64,000 nt of DNA from Acidimicrobiales bacterium (GTDB lineage: Bacteria; Actinomycetota; Acidimicrobiia; Acidimicrobiales; Iamiaceae), in contig DASZTW010000014.1 in assembly GCA_035547835.1 (NCBI GenBank), positions 1-64,000 on the forward strand, written 5' to 3'. This document shows positions 41,681 to 51,488 of the stretch, one piece after another. Under the pieces are notes generated by a model that worked only from the letters and a program-made list of their open reading frames with translations, ran no database searches and was not told where the DNA came from. The position numbers and the translations under genes were made by a program. Within the stretch, counting starts at the first letter, position 1; each line of letters starts with the position of its first letter.

Positions 41681-42274
41681 ATGCCGACCGCTCCCACCCT
41701 CCGCAGGACACGCTTCGCCGGGCGCGTCGTTGGGGCGGACACCCACCGCCGTTCGACGCGCTTCGCCGCGGCCGTGCTCGCCGCGACCGCGCTGTTCGGC
41801 GGCGCGCTCGTCGCCAGCGCCGCCACCCGGTCGGCAACGTCACCCCATGGGCGCGCTCGAACCATCTCGACGGCAGGGCTGGTGCACTACGTACCGCCGG
41901 TCGCCGCCCCCGTCGTCGACCCGTTCCGCGCGCCGGCCAGCCCGTACGGACCGGGCAACCGCGGGATCGAGTACGCCACGGCACCGGGCACCACCGTGGG
42001 CGCGGCCGCGGCCGGCACGGTCACCTTCGCCGGGCGGGTGGCCGGATCGCTCGACGTGACGATCTTGCATGCCGACGGCATCCGCACGTCGTACGTGGGG
42101 TTGGCCACGATCGAGGTGCGGCTCGGCCAGCGCGTCACCCTCGGCGAGCCCATCGGGACCTCGGGCGCCAGGCTGCACGTGGGTGCGCGGCGGGGCGACG
42201 TCTACCTCGACCCGGCCACGCTGTGGTCGTCGGGCGGCGGAGCCGTCCTGGTGCCGCTCGACGGCGGCCGCTGA
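41681..42274 (+). CDS. Degenerate M23 (LytM-like) envelope protein
   Basis: A 197-residue secreted or membrane-anchored protein with an N-terminal hydrophobic segment (about residues 28-48) and a C-terminal M23/LytM fold recognised from [22 protein letters not shown] and [14 protein letters not shown]. Zinc ligands expected in active endopeptidases are altered: the HRGxD-type motif reads NRGIE (93-97), and the HxH motif reads RLH (164-166). It is thus probably catalytically inactive, like regulatory LytM proteins. The ATG follows GGAGG. Its place upstream of rpsB is conserved in actinobacteria. Confidence 0.85.
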   Translation: MPTAPTLRRTRFAGRVVGADTHRRSTRFAAAVLAATALFGGALVASAATRSATSPHGRARTISTAGLVHYVPPVAAPVVDPFRAPASPYGPGNRGIEYATAPGTTVGAAAAGTVTFAGRVAGSLDVTILHADGIRTSYVGLATIEVRLGQRVTLGEPIGTSGARLHVGARRGDVYLDPATLWSSGGGAVLVPLDGGR

Positions 42275-42331
42275 TCGGTGCCGTGGCCCGCTGGGGCGGA
42301 TCTCGCTTCCCGGACTCGGCGGGTGTGCGGC

Positions 42332-42337
42332 TACAGT
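42332..42337 (+). promoter_or_regulatory. -10 element of rpsB
   Basis: TACAGT about 114 bases before the rpsB ATG. The resulting leader of roughly 107 bases could carry S2-dependent autoregulation, as known for rpsB leaders in other bacteria; no specific structure was resolved. Confidence 0.45.
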
Positions 42338-42450
42338 GGACGCTCGGCTCAGCGACCGCTGGGTCAGCTCGTCACCCGCCACGTCATCCCACGGTCGCCT
42401 CGGCGCGCACGTGGCGGCACCGTCAACCGTTGGGGAAAGGAGCGAGCGCC

Positions 42451-43443
42451 ATGGCGCCCGTCGTCACGATGAAGCAGCTGCTGGAGGCCGGAGTCCACTT
42501 CGGCCACCAGACCCGTCGCTGGAACCCGAAGATGAAGCGCTTCATCTTCGGTGAGCGCAACGGGATCTACATCATCGATCTCCAGCAGACCCTCGAGCGC
42601 ATCGAGACCGCCTACACCTTCGTGCGCGACACCGTGTCCGACGACGGCACGGTCTTGTTCGTCGGCACGAAGAAGCAGGTCCAGGAGCCGGTGCAGTCCT
42701 ACGCCGAGAAGTGCGGCATGCCGTACATCAACCAGCGCTGGCTGGGCGGGATGCTCACCAACTTCCAGACCATGTCGAAGCGGATCAACAAGATGCTCGA
42801 GTACGAGCGTCAGCGTGACTCCGGCGAGTTCGACGCGATGCCCAAGAAGGAAGCGCTGCGCGTGAGCCGCGAGCTCGAGAAGCTCGAGCGCAACCTCGGC
42901 GGCATCCGCAACATGGAGAAGCTCCCCGACGTCGTGTTCGTGCTCGACACCAAGAAGGAGCACATCGCGGTGACCGAGGCCAAGAAGCTCGGCATCCCGA
43001 TCGTGGCCCTCGTCGACACCAACTGTGATCCCGATCTGGTGCAGTACGTCGTGCCGGGCAACGACGACGCCATGCGATCCGGCTCGCTGCTGTGCCGCGT
43101 GATCGCCGAGGCGGTCGACGAAGGCCGTCACATCGCGCAGCGTCGTCGGCCTGACGCCGGCCCGCGCCGCACCGCCGAAGACGAAGCCCGTGTGGCGGCC
43201 GAGCAAGCCGAGGCCCGACGCCAGGCCGCTGCCCAGGCCGCCGACCGTGAGGCGCGGGTCGCCGCGGCGACCACGGCCGGACCCCCACCCGCCCCTGCGA
43301 CCAACGCTGCACCGCCGGCAGCCGAACCGGCAGCCGCGGTTTCGCCCGCGCCTGCACCGGCGCCGGCAGCCGAGGCCGCGGTACCCGCCGAGACCGAGGC
43401 CGGCCCCACTGGCGAGGCCACCACCGAGACCACCGAAGGCTGA
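42451..43443 (+). CDS. rpsB: 30S ribosomal protein S2
   Basis: Small-subunit protein of 330 residues. The core is unmistakable: [31 protein letters not shown] and [21 protein letters not shown]. The last ~100 residues are a Glu/Ala-rich helix and an Ala/Pro-rich disordered tail not found in compact S2 proteins such as those of Firmicutes. ATG after AAAGGAG. rpsB-tsf is a universal bacterial pair. Confidence 0.97.
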   Translation: MAPVVTMKQLLEAGVHFGHQTRRWNPKMKRFIFGERNGIYIIDLQQTLERIETAYTFVRDTVSDDGTVLFVGTKKQVQEPVQSYAEKCGMPYINQRWLGGMLTNFQTMSKRINKMLEYERQRDSGEFDAMPKKEALRVSRELEKLERNLGGIRNMEKLPDVVFVLDTKKEHIAVTEAKKLGIPIVALVDTNCDPDLVQYVVPGNDDAMRSGSLLCRVIAEAVDEGRHIAQRRRPDAGPRRTAEDEARVAAEQAEARRQAAAQAADREARVAAATTAGPPPAPATNAAPPAAEPAAAVSPAPAPAPAAEAAVPAETEAGPTGEATTETTEG

Positions 43444-43446
43444 GCA

Positions 43447-44241
43447 ATGGCCAACTTCACTGCCAAAGACGTACAAGCCCTGCGCCAGTCCACCGGCGCC
43501 GGGATGATGGACGCCAAGAAGGCGCTCACCGAAAACGACGGGGACTCCGAAGCCGCGGCGAAGTGGCTGCGCGAGAAGGGCCTGTCGAAGGCCGCCGGGC
43601 GCGCCGACCGCGAGAACTCGCAGGGCGCCGTCGCCATCGCCCGCGTGGGCGACGCAGCGGCCGTCGTGGAGTTGAAGTCCGAGACCGACTTCGTGGCCAA
43701 GAGCGACCAGTTCACCGAGTTGGTCCAGACGCTGGCCGACCGCGTGGCCGCAGACGGCGCCGGTGCGGCCGACAGCGTCAAGGACGCGGTCGACGACCTC
43801 AAGGTCACGTTGAAGGAGAACATCGAGGTCGGCGCCGTGATCCGCGTCGAGGCCGCGCCCGGGAACCTGCTCGACACCTACCTACACCGCCAGGACGGCC
43901 GTGGCGTCAACGGCGTGATCGTCGAGCTCTCGGGTGGCACGCCGGAGCTCGCCCACGACCTCGCAGTGCACATCGCCTTCACCAAACCGCCGTACCTGAC
44001 CCGCGACGAAGTCCCTGCCGAGGAAGTCGACGCCGAGCGTGAGACGCTCACCAACTTGACCCGCGCCGAGGGCAAACCCGAGGCCGCGCTCGACAAGATC
44101 GTGCAGGGACGCCTCGGCGGCTGGTACGCCGAGCGCGTGCTGCTCGAGCAGAAGTTCGTGCGCGACGAGAAGCAGACGGTCAAGGCGCTGCTGGGCAACG
44201 CCGAGCTCGTGCGCTTCGCGCAGGTGTACATCGGCGCCTGA
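43447..44241 (+). CDS. tsf: Elongation factor Ts
   Basis: Nucleotide-exchange factor for EF-Tu, 264 residues. N-terminal UBA-like domain FTAKDVQALRQSTGAGMMDAKKAL, the core segment VELKSETDFVAKSDQF and C-terminal VRFAQVYIGA fit the family. It starts three bases after rpsB, so the two are co-transcribed. Confidence 0.97.
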   Translation: MANFTAKDVQALRQSTGAGMMDAKKALTENDGDSEAAAKWLREKGLSKAAGRADRENSQGAVAIARVGDAAAVVELKSETDFVAKSDQFTELVQTLADRVAADGAGAADSVKDAVDDLKVTLKENIEVGAVIRVEAAPGNLLDTYLHRQDGRGVNGVIVELSGGTPELAHDLAVHIAFTKPPYLTRDEVPAEEVDAERETLTNLTRAEGKPEAALDKIVQGRLGGWYAERVLLEQKFVRDEKQTVKALLGNAELVRFAQVYIGA

Positions 44242-44246
44242 TCTAC

Positions 44247-44276
44247 GGTGCGGGGCGGCGCCGACGGCGCCGCACC
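44247..44276 (+). terminator. Hairpin between tsf and pyrH
   Basis: GGTGCGG and CCGCACC form a 7-bp outer stem with a small inner CGCC/GGCG stem. It begins 5 bases after the tsf stop. It could end the rpsB-tsf transcript; an overlapping -10-like TACGGT (44245-44250) may start pyrH transcription. Confidence 0.45.
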
Positions 44277-44310
44277 CACCTCCACCACCTCCACGAGGAG
44301 ATCCCCTAGC

Positions 44311-45084
44311 GTGACCGACGACGCAGGCACGGGGCGGACGGACGGCCAGGCTTCCACCGACGGGCCCCAGCCCCGCTGGAACCGGGTCCTGCTCAAGCTC
44401 TCCGGTGAAGCGTTCGCCGGCCGCGAGGGGTTCGGCATCGATGGCGACGTCGTCGGTCGCCTGGCCCGCGACATCGTCGACGTGCGCCGCGACCTCGAGG
44501 TCGACATCGCGATCGTGGTCGGCGGCGGCAACATCTGGCGCGGCATGGCGGGCGCCGGCGCGGGGATGGACCGGGCGCAGGCGGACTACATGGGCATGCT
44601 GGCCACCGTCATCAACGCGCTGGCGTTGCAGGACCTGCTCGAGCGCCTCGGTCAGGACACCCGGGTGCAGTCGGCCATCCACATGGCGCAGGTCGCCGAG
44701 CCCTACATCCGGCGTCGGGCCATCCGCCACTTGGAGAAGGGCCGGGTGGTGATCTTCGCCGGTGGGACCGGCAACCCGTTCTTCACCACCGACACGACCG
44801 CCGCGCTGCGGGCCGTCGAGATCGAGGCCCAGGCGCTCCTGAAGGGTAGCCACTCGGGAACCGATGGCATCTACACCGACGATCCCCGCCAGAACCCCGA
44901 TGCCCGAAAGCTCGACCGCGTTTCGTACCTCGACGTGCTCAATCAGGGTCTCCGGGCCCTCGATGCCACCGCCATCACGCTGTGCATGGACAACAACCTG
45001 CCGATCGTGATGTTCGACCTGATGGGCGAAGGCAACGTGCGGTCCCTGCTGGAGGGGCGCACGATCGGTACGTTGGTGTCGTGA
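44311..45084 (+). CDS. pyrH: Uridylate kinase
   Basis: Phosphorylates UMP to UDP. It has 257 residues, of the bacterial amino-acid-kinase-fold type. Motifs: [44 protein letters not shown], and the C-terminal GRTIGTLVS. Here the first ~20 residues are a hydrophilic extension. GTG start chosen with GAGGAG 10 bases upstream. The frr start overlaps its stop (GTGA). Confidence 0.97.
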   Translation: MTDDAGTGRTDGQASTDGPQPRWNRVLLKLSGEAFAGREGFGIDGDVVGRLARDIVDVRRDLEVDIAIVVGGGNIWRGMAGAGAGMDRAQADYMGMLATVINALALQDLLERLGQDTRVQSAIHMAQVAEPYIRRRAIRHLEKGRVVIFAGGTGNPFFTTDTTAALRAVEIEAQALLKGSHSGTDGIYTDDPRQNPDARKLDRVSYLDVLNQGLRALDATAITLCMDNNLPIVMFDLMGEGNVRSLLEGRTIGTLVS

Positions 45085-45650
45085 GCGACGAGATGGTCGG
45101 CGTCGTCCTCGAAGAGGCGACCGACAAGATGGACAAGGCGGTTGCGCACTGCCGATCGGAGTTCTCCGGTGTGCGCAGCGGCCGCGCCAGCTCTGCGCTG
45201 GTCGAGCGTCTCGTCGTGGAGTACTACGGGGCCGACGTCCCATTGCGGCAACTCGCCAGCTTCTCGGTGCCCGAGGCCCGCCAACTCCTGGTGGCGCCGT
45301 TCGACAAGGGGTCGATGGCGGCCATCGAGAAGGCGATCCGCAACTCCGATCTCGGCCTGAACCCCTCGAACGACGGCCATGTCATCCGGCTCTCGTTTCC
45401 GGCGCTCACCGAGGAACGCCGCCACGAGCTCGTGCGGCTGGTCCGTGGGATGGCCGAAGAGGGCCGCATCCACGTCCGGAACCTCCGCCGTGCGGCCCGC
45501 CACGAGCTCGGTGGGCTCGAAAAGGACGGAGATCTGAGCGAGGACGAGTTGGTGCGGGCAGAAAAAGAGCTCGACAAGGTCACCCACGCCAAAGAGACCG
45601 AGATCGACCAGGCGCTGGAGGCCAAGGAGCGGGAGTTGCTCGAATCGTGA
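45081..45650 (+). CDS. frr: Ribosome recycling factor
   Basis: Splits post-termination ribosomes together with EF-G. It has 189 residues. Family signature [31 protein letters not shown], and [19 protein letters not shown], followed by [21 protein letters not shown] start overlapping the pyrH stop. In most bacteria uppS follows; here cdsA is next, with no uppS between. Confidence 0.97.
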   Translation: MSDEMVGVVLEEATDKMDKAVAHCRSEFSGVRSGRASSALVERLVVEYYGADVPLRQLASFSVPEARQLLVAPFDKGSMAAIEKAIRNSDLGLNPSNDGHVIRLSFPALTEERRHELVRLVRGMAEEGRIHVRNLRRAARHELGGLEKDGDLSEDELVRAEKELDKVTHAKETEIDQALEAKERELLES

Positions 45651-45666
45651 CCGCCAGGAGGTCCGC

Positions 45667-47469
45667 ATGACCGATCACTTCGCGCAGTCCCCGGAAGATG
45701 GTGAGCCCGATACCGAGGGTGTGCGCATCATCGGAGCGGAGGAAGCCCAAGAGGCGATCGAGCGCGGCGACGTCGCCCCACGCCTGTCCGACATGGAGCC
45801 CCGACCCGGCGAGCGGCCGGCGCCGCCCGCCGAGGGACCGCGGCCCACGTTGCGGTTCCCGCTGAGCGACGCCGAACGAGCGCAGGACGTCGCGCGCCCG
45901 GCGGTCGTGCCACCCCCCGAACCACCGCCGTCGGCCTCGTGGGGCGACGACGACGCCGGCTGGGCCGACACCGAAGGCGGGCCCTGGGGCGAGACCCAAT
46001 GGGACCCGCCGGCCGAAGCACCCCCGGAGTACGGCGCGCCCACCTACGACGACACCGGCTATGACGCGCCGATTCCCGAACAGGCGGCAGATCTGGGCGA
46101 CCACGGCGTCGCCGGCGGCTCCACGTCACCTGCCGAGTTCGGCGCCGCCGACCAGTACGCCGAACCCGACGAGTACGCCGCGTACGGCAGCCAACGAGAG
46201 CCGTTGTGGGGCGACGAGGCCAGCGGGGCCGAGCACGACGAGACGGCCGACGGCGACCCGTCCCAGCCGGTCGAGCTGCCGCACTGGACCGATCCGCCGA
46301 CTGGAGAGGTCCCGAAGGTGATCGCGTCCGAAGACGATGACCTCGAAGCCTGGTCGTCGTTCGCGTCGCCGCCTCGTTGGCGCGGCGACAACCACGACTG
46401 GTCCGAAGGTGACTACGACGACATGTCCGCCCTCGGCGACGAGGAGTCCCGCGTCGGCGCGCTCGATCCCACGCGGGTCGGCGCCCCCGACAGCGACCCC
46501 TTCGCCGAGCTCGACGAACCGGAGCCGGCGATGGTAGGTGGCGTGTACGACGCGTACGACGACGAGCAGGAGGCGGCGCCGCGTCACCGACCGATGCGGC
46601 GGCCGCTTCGGCGCCACGTGGCGGGCATGGACGATGGCGGTGCTGGCGGTGGGCCCGGTCGTGACATCCAGACCGCCGCCACCGTCGGGATCGGCCTCGG
46701 CATCGCGGCGATCATCCTCATCGGCCTGGCACCGCCGAAGATCGGCATCCTCGCCGTCACCGCGGCTGCCGCCGTCGCCGCATGGGAGTTCTTCGGCGCC
46801 ACGATCCAAGGCGGCGCCCGGGCCGCGGTGCCCGTCGGTCTGGTGGCGGCTGCCGGGCTGCCGCTCGCCACGTACTGGAAGGGCGCCCAAGCGGTGCCGT
46901 TGCTGTTGGTGCTCGCGCTGATCACCGCACTGGCGTGGTACGTGATCGGAGCAGGTGGCAACGCGCCCGTCCTGGAAGGGGTGGGCACGACGCTGCTCGG
47001 CGTGGTGTGGATCGGGGTCCTGGCCTCGTTCGCCGCCCAGTTCCTGTTGGCCCACCAGGGTCGCAGCATGTTGATCGGGATCATCGTGGTGGTGGTTGCC
47101 GCGGACGTCGGCGCCTTCTTCGGCGGTCAGAGCATCGGCCGGACGCCGTTGTCGCCGGTGAGCCCCAACAAGACCCGCGAGGGGGCCATCGTCGGCCTGG
47201 TCGCCGCCATCGTGATGGGTGTCATCATCGGCATCTTGAAGGTCGGCGTGTACCGCGGGGTGGGCGCCGGCTTCCTGCTCGGCCTGGCGATCGGCATCGT
47301 GGCCCCCATCGGTGACCTGTGCGAGTCGGTCATCAAGCGCGACCTCGGCGTCAAGGACATGGGCAACCTGCTGCCCGGCCACGGCGGCCTGCTCGACCGT
47401 ATCGACGGGCTGCTGTTCGCCCTGCCCGCGGCGTACTACCTGATCGCCGCGTTCCACTTCCACTACTGA
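45667..47469 (+). CDS. cdsA: Phosphatidate cytidylyltransferase with long acidic N-terminal region
   Basis: Makes CDP-diacylglycerol from phosphatidic acid and CTP in the membrane. The C-terminal ~280 residues are a standard CdsA with about eight membrane helices and the signature SVIKRDLGVKDMGNLLPGHG ... DRIDG. The first ~320 residues are an Asp/Glu/Pro/Gly-rich, presumably disordered cytosolic region, doubling the usual protein length; it has a Trp-containing acidic patch (WSSFASPPRWRGDNHDW). The ATG follows AGGAGG. Whether the whole N-terminus is translated seems likely because the ribosome-binding site lies right before it. The function of the extension is unknown. Confidence 0.93.
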   Translation: MTDHFAQSPEDGEPDTEGVRIIGAEEAQEAIERGDVAPRLSDMEPRPGERPAPPAEGPRPTLRFPLSDAERAQDVARPAVVPPPEPPPSASWGDDDAGWADTEGGPWGETQWDPPAEAPPEYGAPTYDDTGYDAPIPEQAADLGDHGVAGGSTSPAEFGAADQYAEPDEYAAYGSQREPLWGDEASGAEHDETADGDPSQPVELPHWTDPPTGEVPKVIASEDDDLEAWSSFASPPRWRGDNHDWSEGDYDDMSALGDEESRVGALDPTRVGAPDSDPFAELDEPEPAMVGGVYDAYDDEQEAAPRHRPMRRPLRRHVAGMDDGGAGGGPGRDIQTAATVGIGLGIAAIILIGLAPPKIGILAVTAAAAVAAWEFFGATIQGGARAAVPVGLVAAAGLPLATYWKGAQAVPLLLVLALITALAWYVIGAGGNAPVLEGVGTTLLGVVWIGVLASFAAQFLLAHQGRSMLIGIIVVVVAADVGAFFGGQSIGRTPLSPVSPNKTREGAIVGLVAAIVMGVIIGILKVGVYRGVGAGFLLGLAIGIVAPIGDLCESVIKRDLGVKDMGNLLPGHGGLLDRIDGLLFALPAAYYLIAAFHFHY

Positions 47470-47491
47470 CCGCCGGGAAGGCGGGGGCATC

Positions 47492-48715
47492 GTGACCACC
47501 ACCGTTGCCATCGCCGGTTCGACCGGATCGATCGGCACGCAGTCGATCGACGTCGCCTTGGCCGAGCCTGATCGGTTCACGGTGGTGGCGCTCGGCGCCA
47601 GCGGCCGCAACCCGGATCTGCTGGTCGCCCAGGCGGACACGCTGCGGCCGGGCATCGTGGCCGTCGCCGATGACACGGTGGCGTCGGAGCTCGCGCAGCG
47701 TCTCCCCTCAGGGTGCGAGTTGCGCGCGGGGCGCGAGGCGCTCGCCAGCCTCGGCGCAGAAGCCGACGTGTGCATCAACGGGGTCGTCGGTTTCGCAGGT
47801 CTCGGCGTCACGCTGGCGACGCTGATCGCGGGGCGACGGCTGGCGCTCGCCAACAAGGAGTCGTTGATCGCCGCCGGACCGGTGGTGCAGCGCGCCCGGC
47901 GCACCGCCGGCGCCGAGCTCGTCCCGGTCGACTCCGAGCACGGCGCGCTCCACCAGTGCCTGCGCTCCGGTGGCTTTCGGGCGGCCGGCGCGGATGGCGA
48001 AGCCCCCTCCGCGGTCAGCCGCCTCGTCCTCACGGCGAGCGGCGGGCCGTTCCGCGGGCGCACTGCCGGGGAGCTCGCCAACGTCACCATCGACGACGCC
48101 CTGGCGCACCCCACGTGGAGCATGGGACCGAAGATCACGATCGACTCGTCGACCCTGATGAACAAGGGCCTCGAGGTGATCGAGGCGCACGAGCTGTTCG
48201 GCGTGCCGGCCGGCCCGGCAGGGGTCGGCATCGGCTTCGATCAGATCGAGGTGGTGGTCCACCCGCAGTCGATCGTGCACTCGATGGTCGAGTACACCGA
48301 CGGCTCGACGATCGCGCAGGTCTCGCTCCCCGACATGCGGCTGCCCATCGGCTACGCGCTGGCGTGGCCCGAGCGCGGTCGCACCCCGTACGGCCGCATC
48401 GACTGGTCGACGCTCGGGCACCTCGACTTCGAGCCTCCGGATCTCGACGCGTTCCCGTGCCTTGGTCTGGCCTACCAGGCCGGTCGCGTGGGCGGCACCG
48501 CCCCGGCCTGGCTGAACAGCGCCAACGAGGTGGCCGTCGAGGCGTTTCTCGGAGGGCAGATCCCGTGGAACGCGATACCTGAGGTCCTGGAACGGGTGCT
48601 GACCCGGCATGATGGGGGGACGGCCGGTTCGGCCGATGAGGTGATCGAAGCCGACCGCACCGCTCGGGCTCTGGCTCGTGAGGTGTTGGCCACGGCTTGG
48701 GCCACACGGAACTGA
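47492..48715 (+). CDS. dxr: 1-deoxy-D-xylulose-5-phosphate reductoisomerase
   Basis: Second enzyme of the MEP isoprenoid pathway, converting DXP to MEP with NADPH. It has 407 residues. NADPH-binding start AIAGSTGSIGTQSIDV, LANKESLIAAGP, the metal/substrate stretch VPVDSEHGALHQCL, SGGPFRG and HPTWSMGPKITIDSSTLMNKGLE are intact. GTG start. With ispG two genes on, two MEP-pathway steps flank rseP, an arrangement common in actinobacteria. Confidence 0.97.
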   Translation: MTTTVAIAGSTGSIGTQSIDVALAEPDRFTVVALGASGRNPDLLVAQADTLRPGIVAVADDTVASELAQRLPSGCELRAGREALASLGAEADVCINGVVGFAGLGVTLATLIAGRRLALANKESLIAAGPVVQRARRTAGAELVPVDSEHGALHQCLRSGGFRAAGADGEAPSAVSRLVLTASGGPFRGRTAGELANVTIDDALAHPTWSMGPKITIDSSTLMNKGLEVIEAHELFGVPAGPAGVGIGFDQIEVVVHPQSIVHSMVEYTDGSTIAQVSLPDMRLPIGYALAWPERGRTPYGRIDWSTLGHLDFEPPDLDAFPCLGLAYQAGRVGGTAPAWLNSANEVAVEAFLGGQIPWNAIPEVLERVLTRHDGGTAGSADEVIEADRTARALAREVLATAWATRN

Positions 48716-48735
48716 CCTGACCCACCGGAGCGAGC

Positions 48736-50151
48736 GTGCGCAGACCGAACCACGACCGAGACGGCGACGCGCCGTCGATCGTCGCGCCTCCGCCGCCGCC
48801 GGGTGGCTATGCCCCCGCGCCGTCGGGCATCGGGCCGGCCACCTCAGCCGCCCCTGACCAACCGGCCGAGCCACCGAGTGGCCAGTGGCTGTGGGCCGGT
48901 GTCCTGCTCGCGGTCATCGCGCTGATCGTGGCCAAGACGGGCTGGTGGGGTCTGCTCGTGCTCGTCGGCCTGATCTTGATGATCTTCCTGCACGAGCTCG
49001 GCCACTTCCTCATGGCCAAGCGGGCCGGCATGAAGGTCACCGAGTTCTTTCTCGGGTTCGGCCCTCGCCTCGTGTCGTTTCGCCGCGGCGAGACCGAGTA
49101 CGGCATCAAGGCGATCTGGGTCGGTGCGTACGTGAAGATCGTCGGGATGAACAACCTCGACGAGGTGGCTCCCGAGGACGAGCCCCGGGCATACCGGCAA
49201 GGGAAGTTCCGTGACCGGCTCGGCGTCGCGGTGGCTGGCTCCGCGATGCACTTCTTGCAGGCGTTGGTGCTCGTCTTCGTGCTGCTCACGATGGTGGGCG
49301 TACAAGGCGGCAGCTTGTTCGGCAGTGCCGGCGCGGTGAAGAACTGGTCGGTCGACACGGTGAGCAGCGGTTCCGCCGCCGCGGCGGCCGGCCTGCGTCC
49401 CGGCGACCGGATCCAATCGGTCGCGGGGGTGTCGGTGCGCGATTTCGACGCGCTGCGCGAGGCCGTGGCAGCCCACCCCGACCAGAAGGTGACCATCGTC
49501 TACTCGCACAAGGGGGCGACCGAGCGGGCCACTGTCCAACTCGGGCACCAGCCCGACGACCCGTCAGAGGGTCTGCTCGGCATCACGCCGCAGTTGCCCA
49601 CCGAGCGGGTCGGCGTGGTCGACGCGGTGCCGCAGACGTTCCGCGACGTCGGAACCGTCGCCAACCAGTCGGTCCGAGGTCTCGCGGATCTGGTGAGCCC
49701 GACGGGGATCAGCGGGTTCTTCCACCAGCTGACCCACACGAGCCATGACGAGGCCGGACCAACCGTCACGTCGAATTCCAACCACACCAGCCAGTCGTCG
49801 TCCTCGTCTTCGTCGAGCGCCAGTGACGATCGCCCGCTGTCGATCTTGGGCGTGTTCCAGATCACCACGTCGGCGGCGCAGGCCGACGGCATCACCGCGG
49901 TGCTGAGCTTGTTCGTCTTGATCAACGTGTTCATCGGCTTGTTCAACCTGATCCCGCTGCTGCCGTTCGACGGCGGGCACGTGGTGGTGGCCGTCTACGA
50001 GAAGGTGCAGGAGATGCGCCGCGGGCAGCGGCGCTACTTCGCCGATGTCAGCCGGCTCCTGCCGGTCACGTACGTGGTGGTGGTGCTGCTGGCGGGGCTG
50101 TTCGCGTCGACGCTCTACCTCGACATCGTGAATCCGGTGAGCATCAAGTGA
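48736..50151 (+). CDS. rseP: Site-2 intramembrane metalloprotease RseP/RIP1
   Basis: Zinc protease that cleaves membrane-embedded regulators such as anti-sigma factors. It has 471 residues. Zinc motif HELGH at 86-90 inside a membrane helix, a periplasmic PDZ domain (about 200-290), and the second active-site helix with NLIPLLPFDGGH near residue 410. The N-terminus is a ~50-residue Pro-rich cytosolic extension. Between PDZ and the last helices is a Ser-rich stretch of about 11 residues. GTG start. Role here is inferred from the family. Confidence 0.95.
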   Translation: MRRPNHDRDGDAPSIVAPPPPPGGYAPAPSGIGPATSAAPDQPAEPPSGQWLWAGVLLAVIALIVAKTGWWGLLVLVGLILMIFLHELGHFLMAKRAGMKVTEFFLGFGPRLVSFRRGETEYGIKAIWVGAYVKIVGMNNLDEVAPEDEPRAYRQGKFRDRLGVAVAGSAMHFLQALVLVFVLLTMVGVQGGSLFGSAGAVKNWSVDTVSSGSAAAAAGLRPGDRIQSVAGVSVRDFDALREAVAAHPDQKVTIVYSHKGATERATVQLGHQPDDPSEGLLGITPQLPTERVGVVDAVPQTFRDVGTVANQSVRGLADLVSPTGISGFFHQLTHTSHDEAGPTVTSNSNHTSQSSSSSSSSASDDRPLSILGVFQITTSAAQADGITAVLSLFVLINVFIGLFNLIPLLPFDGGHVVVAVYEKVQEMRRGQRRYFADVSRLLPVTYVVVVLLAGLFASTLYLDIVNPVSIK

Positions 50152-50170
50152 CCCCGGCGACCTCGCGCTG

Positions 50171-51421
50171 ATGGAAGCACCCGAGAGCACCAAGTTCCCG
50201 CGGCGGCCCACCCGTCAACTCGTCTTGCGACACCCGTCGAATCCGGTGGCGGTCGGCGGCGACGCGCCGGTCACGGTGCAGTCGATGACGATCACCAAGA
50301 CGGCCGACGTCGAAGGCACGCTCCAGCAGATTTACGCCCTTGCTGCTGCCGGCGCCGACATCGTGCGCTGCACGTGCAACGAGGTCGAAGCGGCCGAGGG
50401 CCTCGCCCACATCGTGCCGCGCTCGCCGGTGCCGATCGTGGCCGACATCCATCACCAGTACCGCCGAGCGCTCGAAGCGCTCGAAGCGGGCGTGCACGGC
50501 CTGCGGCTCAACCCGGGCAACATCAAGAACCCCGAGCACATCAAGACCGTGGCGCGCGAGTGCAAGGACCGCGGTGTGCCGGTCCGCATCGGTGTGAACG
50601 CCGGGTCGCTGCATCCCGCCCTGTACGAGAAGTACGGCGGCGCCACTCCGGAGGCCATGGTCGAGTCCGCGCAGTGGGAGATGGCGCTGTTCGCCGAGAT
50701 CGGGTTCGACGACTACAAGATCTCGGTCAAGGCGTCGAGCGTCCCGCTGATGATCGCCGCATATCGCCAACTCTCCGAGGTCACCGACGCGCCCCTCCAC
50801 TTGGGCGTCACCGAGGCCGGTCCGCCGCCCGCGGGGCTCGTGAAGGCCACCGCCGGCATCGCCACGCTGTTGGCCGAGGGCATCGGCGACACGATCCGTT
50901 ACTCGCTCACCGCCGACCCGGTGGAGGAGGCGCGGGCTGGGCGGCAGTTGCTCGAATCGATGGGCCTGCGTGAGCGCAAAGGCCTCGACCTCATCGCCTG
51001 CCCGTCGTGCGGTCGTGCCGAGATCGACGTGATCGACCTCGCCCGGCGCGCGCAGGACGCGCTGGAAGATCGCGACCTCCCGTTGCAGATCGCGGTGATG
51101 GGCTGCGTGGTGAACGGCCCCGGCGAAGCGCGCGACGCCGACCTCGGCATCGCCGGTGGTCGCGGTCGCGGCCACTTGTTCGTGAAGGGCAACAACGTGG
51201 CCGTGGTGCCGGAAGCCGAGATGATCGACACGCTCGTCGACTGGGCGACGTTCATCCACGAGCACGGGGTGGAAGCCGCGTTGGCCCGCGTCGACACGGC
51301 GCGGGTGGCCCGCGAAGCCGAACGGGACCGTGCCGCGCTGTTGGCCGACAAGGGCGACGACGCCAATCACGCGTCCGAGCGCATCGAACTGATCCACCGC
51401 CGCGAGCGCGCGACCGACTGA
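50171..51421 (+). CDS. ispG: 4-hydroxy-3-methylbut-2-en-1-yl diphosphate synthase
   Basis: Iron-sulfur enzyme of the MEP pathway (GcpE), reducing MEcPP to HMBPP. It has 416 residues. N-terminal TIM-barrel motifs TVQSMTITKTADVEGTLQQI, LRLNPGNIKNPEH and the cluster-binding CPSCGR ... CVVNGPGEARDADLG with three cysteines. The last ~50 residues are a charged helical tail beyond the core. ATG start 20 bases after rseP. Secure. Confidence 0.97.
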   Translation: MEAPESTKFPRRPTRQLVLRHPSNPVAVGGDAPVTVQSMTITKTADVEGTLQQIYALAAAGADIVRCTCNEVEAAEGLAHIVPRSPVPIVADIHHQYRRALEALEAGVHGLRLNPGNIKNPEHIKTVARECKDRGVPVRIGVNAGSLHPALYEKYGGATPEAMVESAQWEMALFAEIGFDDYKISVKASSVPLMIAAYRQLSEVTDAPLHLGVTEAGPPPAGLVKATAGIATLLAEGIGDTIRYSLTADPVEEARAGRQLLESMGLRERKGLDLIACPSCGRAEIDVIDLARRAQDALEDRDLPLQIAVMGCVVNGPGEARDADLGIAGGRGRGHLFVKGNNVAVVPEAEMIDTLVDWATFIHEHGVEAALARVDTARVAREAERDRAALLADKGDDANHASERIELIHRRERATD

Positions 51422-51464
51422 TCTCGCCCCGCCGCACCGGCAGTCCCCCAGTTGGTGGGATTTC

Positions 51465-51478
51465 TAGAACGCGTTCTA
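51465..51478. promoter_or_regulatory. 14-bp TetR-type operator fitting the KstR pattern
   Basis: TAGAACGCGTTCTA is a perfect palindrome fitting the published KstR pattern TnnAACnnGTTnnA at every specified base. It overlaps the -10 hexamer of the acyl-CoA dehydrogenase gene, so a bound repressor would block transcription. A KstR-like TetR gene ends the same operon. Confidence 0.7.
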
Positions 51479-51480
51479 AT
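51475..51480 (+). promoter_or_regulatory. -10 element of the acyl-CoA dehydrogenase operon, leaderless
   Basis: TCTAAT followed by 8 bases and the GTG at 51489; no ribosome-binding site in between. It overlaps the palindromic operator. Confidence 0.55.
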
Positions 51481-51488
51481 GTTGGCCC

